This document shows, one piece after another, positions 58,334 to 64,000 of a stretch of DNA of 64,000 bases. This DNA comes from Ruegeria arenilitoris (GTDB taxonomy: Bacteria > Pseudomonadota > Alphaproteobacteria > Rhodobacterales > Rhodobacteraceae), in contig NZ_WPZO01000015.1 in assembly GCF_013031355.1 (NCBI RefSeq), positions 1 to 64,000 of the forward strand, given 5' to 3'. The position numbers and the translations under genes were made by a program. The first letter of the stretch is position 1. Each line of letters starts with the position of its first letter. Under the pieces are notes generated by a model. That model saw only the letters and a list, made by a program, of their open reading frames with translations, was not told the DNA's origin and ran no database searches.

Positions 58334-59284
58334 ATGGCCAAGGCATTCGCGTCCCAGGGGGACATGTCGGAAAAGAAGATCTCGTTTACTGAGGTCGGCG
58401 AGGGCCTGTATGCCTTCACCGCCGAAGGCGATCCGAATTCAGGCGTGATCATCGGCGATGACAGCGTGATGATTGTCGAGGCACAGGCCACACCGCGCTT
58501 GGCTAACAAGGTGATCGAATGCGTGCGTTCGGTGACGGACAAACCCATCACCCATGTGGCGCTGACCCACTATCACGCCGTCCGCGTGCTGGGGGCCAGT
58601 GCTTTCGGCGCACAGCAGATCCTCATGTCCGACGTGGCGCGTTCGATGGTCGTGGAACGCGGCAAGGAAGATTGGGACAGCGAATTTCAACGCTTCCCCC
58701 GCCTGTTCGAAGGGCATGAGAGCATTCCGGGCCTGACATGGCCCACCACCACGTTCAGCGACACGATGACCGTTTACCTTGGCAATCGCCAGGTCGATCT
58801 GATGCATCTGGGCCGCGCACACACAGCGGGCGACATCGTCATCCACGTGCCGGATCAGAACGTCATGTTTACAGGCGACATCGTCGAATACCACTCGGCC
58901 TGCTATTGCGGTGACGGGCACTTCAACGATTGGGGCGACACGCTGGATGAAATCAAATGGTTCGACGTCGATGCCATCGCACCGGGTCGCGGAGATGCCT
59001 TGGTCGGCAAGGATATGGTCAACGCCGCCATCGAAAACACCCGCGATTTCGTCGAAAGCACCTACCGTCCGGCAGCAAAAGTTGCGGCCCGTGGTGGATC
59101 GCTGAAAGAGGCCTGGGACGCCGTGCGTGCCGAATGCGATCCGAAGTTCGCCGACTACGCGATTTACGAGCATTGCCTGCCCTTCAACGTTGCGCGCGCC
59201 TATGACGAGGCTCGCGGTATCGACACCCCCCGCATCTGGACCGCTCAGCGCGACCTTGAGATGTGGGAGGCCCTGCAGGGCTAA
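58334..59284 (+). CDS. Metallo-beta-lactamase-fold protein with a variant zinc motif
   Basis: This 316-aa protein starts at ATG 58334 (GGAGG eight bases upstream). It has the MBL fold: GVIIGDDSVMIVEAQATPR, then the motif region ALTHYHAVRVLGASAFGA where the usual HxHxDH is HYHAVR, so the Asp and third His are replaced. Later motifs LGRAHTAGDIVIHVPDQNVMFTGDIVEYH keep the other metal residues (His of HTAGD, Asp of FTGD). The C-terminal region adds a helical part. A hydrolase or a binding protein are both possible. It precedes an FAD hydroxylase gene in the same direction and a terminator hairpin follows. Confidence 0.85.
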   Translation: MAKAFASQGDMSEKKISFTEVGEGLYAFTAEGDPNSGVIIGDDSVMIVEAQATPRLANKVIECVRSVTDKPITHVALTHYHAVRVLGASAFGAQQILMSDVARSMVVERGKEDWDSEFQRFPRLFEGHESIPGLTWPTTTFSDTMTVYLGNRQVDLMHLGRAHTAGDIVIHVPDQNVMFTGDIVEYHSACYCGDGHFNDWGDTLDEIKWFDVDAIAPGRGDALVGKDMVNAAIENTRDFVESTYRPAAKVAARGGSLKEAWDAVRAECDPKFADYAIYEHCLPFNVARAYDEARGIDTPRIWTAQRDLEMWEALQG

Positions 59285-59292
59285 GGCAAACG

Positions 59293-59315
59293 GCCCGGCC
59301 GTCCGGCCGGGCTTT
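59293..59315 (+). terminator. Hairpin after the MBL-fold gene
   Basis: GCCCGGCC-GTCC-GGCCGGGC is a perfect 8-bp stem followed by TTT. It lies eight bases after the stop at 59284, so the FAD hydroxylase genes downstream would need read-through or their own promoter. Confidence 0.75.
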
Positions 59316-59353
59316 CCAAAAAACGAAACGCGCGCAGCCAGAGGACAAAACCG

Positions 59354-60976
59354 ATGTTCGATGACCGATACACGCTTGCCTACAAGCGCTATCCCTACAA
59401 GAAATCGACCGATCAAGACGCCGCTACACCAGTTCGCCACCCCGTGGTGGTGATAGGCGGTGGCCCGATCGGCGTGGCAACCGCACTTGATCTTGGGCGT
59501 CAGGGCATTCCAACACTTGTGCTGGATGACCACGAAGGCGTCGGCATGGGGTCCCGCGCGATCTGTTTCGCCAAACGCTGTCTTGAGGTTGCCGGCCGCT
59601 ATGGCTGCGGCAAACCGATGGTCGACAAAGGGGTGGTTTGGAACCTCGGAAAGGTCTTTCACAAGGACGACCAGGTTTTCGAGTTCAACCTGCTGCCCGA
59701 AGAAGGCCACGAATACCCCGCCTTCATCAACATGCAGCAGCCCTACTACGAAAGCTACCAGCTCGACCGTTTTGAGGAACTGCAGGCGCAGGGCGCACCG
59801 ATTGAAATCCGCGGCAAGAACCGCGTGGATGCGGTGGAAGTCCACGACGATCACGTCACCCTATCGATCATGACGCCGGATGGCCCCTATACGCTTGAGG
59901 CGGATTGGCTGATCGGCTGCGACGGGGCCTCGTCACCGCTGCGCACGATGCTGGATCTGGATTTCACCGGCAAAGTATTTCAGGACAGCTTCCTGATCGC
60001 CGACATTAAGATGAAGAACGACAGCTTTCCGACCGAACGCTGGTTCTGGTTCGAACCGACCCACGGATCGGGCGCGTCCACCCTGCTGCACAAACAGCCC
60101 GACGATGTCTGGCGCGTGGATTTCCAGATCGGCTGGGATGTCGACCGCAAAGAAGAGATGAAGGAGGAGAACATCCGCCGCCGTCTCGACGCGTTCCTGG
60201 GCGCCGGTGTCGAATATGATCTGGTCTGGTCCTCGATTTATACCTTCCAGTGCAAGCGCATGGACAGCTTCCGTCATGGTCGTGTGTTCTTTGCCGGGGA
60301 TGCAGCGCATCAGGTGTCACCCTTTGGCGCACGCGGCGCAAACTCGGGCATGCAGGATGTCGATAACCTCGGCTGGAAGCTGGGCATGGTCATGCGCGGT
60401 GAAGCTCCTGAAAGCCTTCTGGACACGTATAACGTCGAACGTATCCACGGCGCGGATGAGAACATTCTGAACTCAACCCGCTCGACCGACTTTATCACCC
60501 CGAAATCAGAAACCAGCCGCCTTCTGCGCGATGCCGTACTGTCTCTGTCTGAAAAGTACGAATTTGCGCGCCCGATGGTGAACTCCGGTCGCCTGTCGGT
60601 GCCCTGCACCTATGACGGCTCGCCGCTCAACTCGGCAGATGCTCTGAACGGCCCCGCGCGGTCACGCCCGGGATCGGTTTGCCCAGACGTACCGCTGGGC
60701 GACGATTTCCTGCTGTCCAAACTGGGTGACAAATTCATCCTGCTGACCATCGACGCCGATGCCCCCGACATGATCGAGGAAGACGGCGTTCAGGTCACGC
60801 GCCTGGCCCTTTCGGTCAAGGATGACAAATCCGGTGCCCTGAAAAAACGGTATCTCGGTGACGCCGACAGCGCGGTTTACCTGATCCGACCGGATCAGCA
60901 CGTAGCCGCCCGCCGCCCAAGCTTTGAAGAAAACGCAATCCGTGCTTCGATCCGACGCGCGGTCGGCAAGGAGTAA
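59354..60976 (+). CDS. FAD-dependent aromatic hydroxylase (MhpA/PHBH-like)
   Basis: This 540-aa class A flavoprotein monooxygenase has VVVIGGGPIGVATALDLGRQG (FAD Rossmann loop, about residues 31-51), the conserved DGxxSxxR as CDGASSPLRTML (about 194-205) and GDAAHQVSPFGARGANSGMQDVDNLGWKL (about 315-343). The C-terminal part is thioredoxin-like, as in MhpA and PheA-type phenol/3-(3-hydroxyphenyl)propionate hydroxylases. It would hydroxylate a phenolic acid using NAD(P)H and oxygen. The MBL-fold gene upstream, the DUF2783 gene and a TRAP transporter suggest uptake and hydroxylation of one aromatic acid. The product might enter homoprotocatechuate or homogentisate routes; this is a guess. Confidence 0.88.
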   Translation: MFDDRYTLAYKRYPYKKSTDQDAATPVRHPVVVIGGGPIGVATALDLGRQGIPTLVLDDHEGVGMGSRAICFAKRCLEVAGRYGCGKPMVDKGVVWNLGKVFHKDDQVFEFNLLPEEGHEYPAFINMQQPYYESYQLDRFEELQAQGAPIEIRGKNRVDAVEVHDDHVTLSIMTPDGPYTLEADWLIGCDGASSPLRTMLDLDFTGKVFQDSFLIADIKMKNDSFPTERWFWFEPTHGSGASTLLHKQPDDVWRVDFQIGWDVDRKEEMKEENIRRRLDAFLGAGVEYDLVWSSIYTFQCKRMDSFRHGRVFFAGDAAHQVSPFGARGANSGMQDVDNLGWKLGMVMRGEAPESLLDTYNVERIHGADENILNSTRSTDFITPKSETSRLLRDAVLSLSEKYEFARPMVNSGRLSVPCTYDGSPLNSADALNGPARSRPGSVCPDVPLGDDFLLSKLGDKFILLTIDADAPDMIEEDGVQVTRLALSVKDDKSGALKKRYLGDADSAVYLIRPDQHVAARRPSFEENAIRASIRRAVGKE

Positions 60977-60981
60977 GCCCC

Positions 60982-61170
60982 ATGACCGACTTGATCTTGA
61001 CCCCCAATATCGAAGGCGTCGATGATTTCTACGCCGAACTTCTGGCCGCCCATGACGGGCTGGAAAAAGACCAAAGCGACGCGCTCAGCGCCCGCCTGAT
61101 CCTGATCCTGGCCAATCACATCGGCGATCGCTCGGTTCTGACCGAGGCGATCAAAGCCGCCGAAATCTAA
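60982..61170 (+). CDS. DUF2783 family small protein
   Basis: This 62-aa protein (IEGVDDFYAELLAAHDGL, then SARLILILANHIGD) fits the DUF2783 pattern of small acidic helical proteins encoded next to FAD-dependent oxidoreductases. It starts five bases after the hydroxylase stop and is 20 bases before the TRAP binding-protein gene. Its function is unknown. The tight linkage suggests a partner or stabiliser of the hydroxylase. Confidence 0.75.
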   Translation: MTDLILTPNIEGVDDFYAELLAAHDGLEKDQSDALSARLILILANHIGDRSVLTEAIKAAEI

Positions 61171-61190
61171 CACTTCATAGGGAGGAGACT

Positions 61191-62225
61191 ATGAAAATGA
61201 ACCTGAAAACCCGTGCCCTCGCCTGCGTTGGCGCAACAACCATCGCCTTGTCGCTTGCAACAAGCGCAATGGCCGAAACCACCCTGGCCCTGTCCAGCTG
61301 GCTGCCCCCGCGCCACCCCATCGTGTCCGGCGCGATCAAACCCTGGGCCAAACAGGTCGAAGAGGTCACCGATGGTCGTGTAACCGTTCGTGTTCTGGCC
61401 AAACCGCTGGGACCGCCGCCTGCGCATTATGACATGGCCGCAGACGGTATTGCAGACATCACCTATGGCCTGCATTCCTTTACCACGGATGACCGTTTCA
61501 CACGGTCGCGCATCGGCCAGTTCTCTTTCATCGGCGATGACGCCGTTGCTGGCTCCAAGGCGTTCTGGAACGTTTACGCCGGTCCGCTAGAAGCGCAGAA
61601 AGAGCACGAAGGCACCAAGCTACTGGGTCTGTTCGTGCATGGCCCGGGCATGTTGCACAACAACGTCCGCAAGATCGAAACGACCGATGATTTTGCCGGT
61701 CTGAAAATCCGCGTTCCCGGCGGCTACATCTCTGACCTGATGTCGGGCATGGGCTCTACGACGCTCTTTATGTCCTCGGGTGAGGTCTATGAGAAACTGT
61801 CGCGCGGAGTGATCGACGGGGTAACCTTCCCCTATGACGCCCTTGCAGCCTTCAAGCTGACCGAAGACGTCAAATACACGATGAAAGTGCCTGGCGGTCT
61901 CTATAACACGACCTGGTTCATGGTCATGAACGAGGACAAGTGGAACGAGATTTCCCCCGAGGACCAAGCCGCGATCGAAGCGATCTCGGGCGAGGCTTTT
62001 GCCGCGCTGGTGGGTGAAGCCTGGGTCGGTGCCGACGAAAAAGGCAGCGCAGCGGCTGAAAAGGCCGGGATCGAAGTCTATGACGCGCCAGCCGCTGTGG
62101 TTGATGCGATCAAGTCTCAGGCCGCTAACGCCGAAACATCGTGGTCCGAAGCGATCTCGGCGGATGGCTATGACGGGGCAGCAGCCCTGCAAGAACTGCG
62201 CAAGCAGTCTGGCGTGGACTTCTGA
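61191..62225 (+). CDS. TRAP transporter solute-binding protein (DctP family)
   Basis: This 344-aa periplasmic protein has a signal peptide at residues 1-28 (RALACVGATTIALSLATSAMAET) and a ribosome site GGAGGAG before the ATG. The DctP core includes TTLALSSWLPPRHPIVSGAIKPWAKQ, then ADGIADITYGL and LKIRVPGGYISDLMSGMGSTTLFMSSGEVYEKLSRGVIDG, with the Arg of KIRVPG as ligand-carboxylate contact. It is only weakly similar in wording to the DctP at 22170-23180, so it probably binds a different acid. It is likely specific for the substrate of the FAD hydroxylase encoded upstream. Confidence 0.92.
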   Translation: MKMNLKTRALACVGATTIALSLATSAMAETTLALSSWLPPRHPIVSGAIKPWAKQVEEVTDGRVTVRVLAKPLGPPPAHYDMAADGIADITYGLHSFTTDDRFTRSRIGQFSFIGDDAVAGSKAFWNVYAGPLEAQKEHEGTKLLGLFVHGPGMLHNNVRKIETTDDFAGLKIRVPGGYISDLMSGMGSTTLFMSSGEVYEKLSRGVIDGVTFPYDALAAFKLTEDVKYTMKVPGGLYNTTWFMVMNEDKWNEISPEDQAAIEAISGEAFAALVGEAWVGADEKGSAAAEKAGIEVYDAPAAVVDAIKSQAANAETSWSEAISADGYDGAAALQELRKQSGVDF

Positions 62226-62228
62226 TCC

Positions 62229-62777
62229 ATGGAGCGGCTTCGCCATCGTTTCCCCGACCAGCCCCCTGAAGAGGGGCTGGATATCGGGCTGCTGCTTGAC
62301 AGGTCGCTTGGTGTCGGCGCCGCTCTGATCCTGTTCTGCCTTATCCTCATTACCTGTGTGGATGTGATCGGGCGTTACTTTTTGAATGCGCCGCTGGCTG
62401 GCGCGTTCGAGCTTACTGAAATTCTGCTTGCAGCACTGGTTTTCCTGGCCCTGCCCCTGACGACAGAGCGGCGCGAGCATATCGAAGTCGACTTGCTCAA
62501 CATGGCCCTCGGCAAATATGCCCAGCGCTTTCTTACGGCCTTTGCCGGGCTGTTTTCGGCGGCCCTTCTGGCCACTTTCGCCTGGCGGCTGTTTACCCAT
62601 GCGGCCAAGGCGGCCCATGACGGTGCGGTCAGTAACGCACTGGAAATTCCGTTGGCCCCTTTTGGCTATCTGGCGGGCGTGTCCTGCATGGTCTCGGCCT
62701 TCATCGCCTTTCTGCGCGGCCTGCAACCGCCGAAAGAGTGTGACACCAATCAAACCCCTCCGGAGGCTCTGCCATGA
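62229..62777 (+). CDS. TRAP transporter small permease (DctQ family)
   Basis: This 182-aa inner-membrane protein has four hydrophobic segments, the DctQ-like VIGRYFLNAPLAGAFELTEILLAALVFLALPLT (helix 2 region, residues about 40-75) and the ERREHIEVDLL motif. The start lies three bases after the DctP stop, and the end overlaps dctM (ATGA). It joins DctM to the binding protein at the membrane. Confidence 0.9.
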   Translation: MERLRHRFPDQPPEEGLDIGLLLDRSLGVGAALILFCLILITCVDVIGRYFLNAPLAGAFELTEILLAALVFLALPLTTERREHIEVDLLNMALGKYAQRFLTAFAGLFSAALLATFAWRLFTHAAKAAHDGAVSNALEIPLAPFGYLAGVSCMVSAFIAFLRGLQPPKECDTNQTPPEALP

Positions 62778-64000
62778 TTGAATCGCTGATCGGCTTTGCC
62801 GTCCTTCTGGGGCTGATCCTGTTGCGGGTGCCGATCGCCTTTGCCATGGCGGCAGTTGGCGGGTTCGGCTTTGCCTATATGCGTGGCTGGGAGCCGGCCT
62901 GGGCGATGACCGGCCAGGTGGCTTTCGACACCGCGCTGTCCTACAGCCTGTCGGTTATTCCTCTCTTTATTTTCATGGGCAACGTGCTTGCCGGGTCCGG
63001 TGTGGCGCATGGCCTGTTTGCAGGCGCTGACCGGCTGTTCGGCAAACTGCGCGGCGGCCTCGCCATGGCGTCGGTCTTTTCTTGTGGGGGCTTCTCTGCC
63101 GTATGCGGGTCCTCGCTGGCGACGGCGGCAACTATGTCCAAGGTCGCGATGCCCTCGATGCGAAAGTTTGGCTATGACGACAGGCTGGCCACCGGGTCGA
63201 TCGCGGCGGGCGGCACATTGGGTATCTTGATCCCGCCTTCGGTGATTCTGATCATCTATGGGCTTCTTACTGAGACCAACATTGCCAAGCTGTTCATTGC
63301 CGGGATCATCCCGGGCATCATCGGTGTGGTGCTTTATCTGGGCGCGGTCATGGTCGCGGTGCGTGTGAACCCCGCGCTGGCGCCCGAGGAAGAAAACACC
63401 GAACCGATGAGCCGCACCGATCTGGTTGGCGTTTTCTGTGTGCTGGGCCTGTTCCTGTTCATCATGACCGGTATCTACGGCGGGTTCTTCACGCCGACCG
63501 AAGCCGCAGGCATGGGCGCAGGTGCATCGGTACTGATCGCTGTAGCCTTGCGGTCCATGACCTGGAGCGGGTTCTTCGCCGCGACTATGGACTCCATCCG
63601 CGCCACGGCGATGATCTTCGCCGTCATCATCGGGGCCGAGCTGTTCACCAATTTCATCAACTTCGCCGGTCTGCCCGATGCGCTGTCCAGCTTTGTGATC
63701 GACAACGAAATGCCGGTCTGGGCCGTGATCGTGTTCATCATTCTGGTCTACATGGTGCTTGGCTGCGTGCTGGAAAGCCTGTCGATGATCCTGCTGACGG
63801 TGCCGGTTTTCTATCCGCTGATGTTCGAACTGGAGTTTGCCAACGAACTGCTGCTTGATCCCGAAAACGCGCTGATCTGGTTCGCCATCGTCGTTGTTGT
63901 CGCCACCGAGATCAGCCTGATCACCCCCCCGGTCGGCATGAATGTCTTCGTACTGAAAGGCGTTCTTCAGGACGTGTCGCTGGCGACCATCTTCAAGGGC
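62774..64000 (+). CDS. TRAP transporter large permease (DctM family), cut by window end
   Basis: 409 residues are seen, with the frame still open at the window edge. It has the DctM landmarks SVIPLFIFMGNVLAGSG, FSAVCGSSLATAATMSKVAMPSM, GTLGILIPPSVILIIYG, GGFFTPTEAAGMGA and ATEISLITPPVGMNVFVL, within about twelve hydrophobic segments. Only the last 20-30 residues should be missing. It is the translocation subunit for the binding protein at 61191-62225. Confidence 0.92.
   Translation, partial: MIESLIGFAVLLGLILLRVPIAFAMAAVGGFGFAYMRGWEPAWAMTGQVAFDTALSYSLSVIPLFIFMGNVLAGSGVAHGLFAGADRLFGKLRGGLAMASVFSCGGFSAVCGSSLATAATMSKVAMPSMRKFGYDDRLATGSIAAGGTLGILIPPSVILIIYGLLTETNIAKLFIAGIIPGIIGVVLYLGAVMVAVRVNPALAPEEENTEPMSRTDLVGVFCVLGLFLFIMTGIYGGFFTPTEAAGMGAGASVLIAVALRSMTWSGFFAATMDSIRATAMIFAVIIGAELFTNFINFAGLPDALSSFVIDNEMPVWAVIVFIILVYMVLGCVLESLSMILLTVPVFYPLMFELEFANELLLDPENALIWFAIVVVVATEISLITPPVGMNVFVLKGVLQDVSLATIFKG

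Noticed and set aside
58439-59854. A 471-codon minus-strand open frame opposite the MBL-fold and FAD hydroxylase genes
   Set aside because: It crosses two real genes and a terminator, and has no motif.
1-64000. CRISPR array, tRNA or rRNA genes, prophage, plasmid origin
   Set aside because: No regularly spaced repeats, no cloverleaf-like sequence or rRNA core, and no phage or replication proteins were seen on either strand by eye. A tRNAscan/Infernal run would be decisive for small RNAs.

Overview
The window looks like chromosome of a marine alphaproteobacterium of the Rhodobacteraceae (Roseobacter group). This rests on the moderately high GC content, the density of TRAP, TAXI and tripartite tricarboxylate (TTT) uptake systems, catabolic operons each beside its own GntR, IclR, MarR, LysR or TetR regulator, and protein family resemblance. 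It is inference from protein content, not from a marker gene. I saw no rRNA, tRNA, CRISPR array, prophage or replication origin. The window cuts a short-chain dehydrogenase on the left and a TRAP permease on the right.

Layout. (1) 1-9.4 kb is a mixed region: SDR/TetR pair, GNAT, a BTAD-TolB-TPR regulator, a frameshifted flavin monooxygenase, a LysR/Old Yellow Enzyme pair, an exported esterase, and two copies of a dispersed intergenic repeat. (2) 9.4-25.2 kb is a catabolic island on the minus strand. A nine-gene, almost fully overlapping operon runs dctP-dctQ-dctM, a 3-dehydroshikimate-dehydratase-like fusion, a shikimate dehydrogenase homologue, a short citrate-synthase-like protein, Gfo/Idh, an unrecognised 224-aa protein, Gfo/Idh. 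A three-gene operon follows: TIM-barrel isomerase, CoA-acylating aldehyde dehydrogenase, ThDP enzyme. A further Gfo/Idh gene and a divergent GntR regulator complete it. Both operons carry the same 17-bp palindrome (AAAATATC-N-GATATTTT) upstream and a strong hairpin downstream, so they probably form one regulon. The enzyme classes parallel inositol catabolism, and I read the island as uptake and cleavage of a cyclitol- or shikimate-like compound.

(3) 25.5-30.0 kb holds an SDR, an acyl-CoA dehydrogenase/LysR pair and a gene graveyard: a MaoC fragment, an IS6-type transposase C-terminus, an epimerase fragment and an adenylate cyclase fragment. (4) 30.0-33.9 kb is an amino-acid locus (ProC, class IV aminotransferase, TAXI binding protein) divergent from a GntR regulator with twin ATTGTCGACAAT sites. 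(5) 34.4-38.0 kb is a TetR-controlled Rieske oxygenase operon with a small membrane protein, an exported protein and an FAD/2Fe-2S reductase, preceded by two TTGTCA-N4-TGACAA sites.

(6) 38.9-47.4 kb is a homoprotocatechuate meta-cleavage cluster: an HpaI aldolase fused to a DUF2218-like domain, HpaH, HpaG, a semialdehyde dehydrogenase, two tandem HpaD paralogues, HpaE, HpaF and divergent HpaR. (7) 47.4-57.8 kb holds a class III aminotransferase and an IclR regulator, divergent from a TTT transporter, an aldehyde dehydrogenase, an AGXT2L-like PLP phospho-lyase, an APH-fold kinase and a UPF0261 (Tm-1-like) protein. The last set suggests a kinase/phospho-lyase route for an amino alcohol. (8) 58.3-64 kb has an unusual metallo-beta-lactamase-fold protein, an MhpA-like FAD hydroxylase, a DUF2783 protein and a second TRAP transporter.

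All family assignments come from reading translated sequence and recalling family motifs; no database search was run. Start sites were chosen from Shine-Dalgarno-like sequence and stop/start overlaps.
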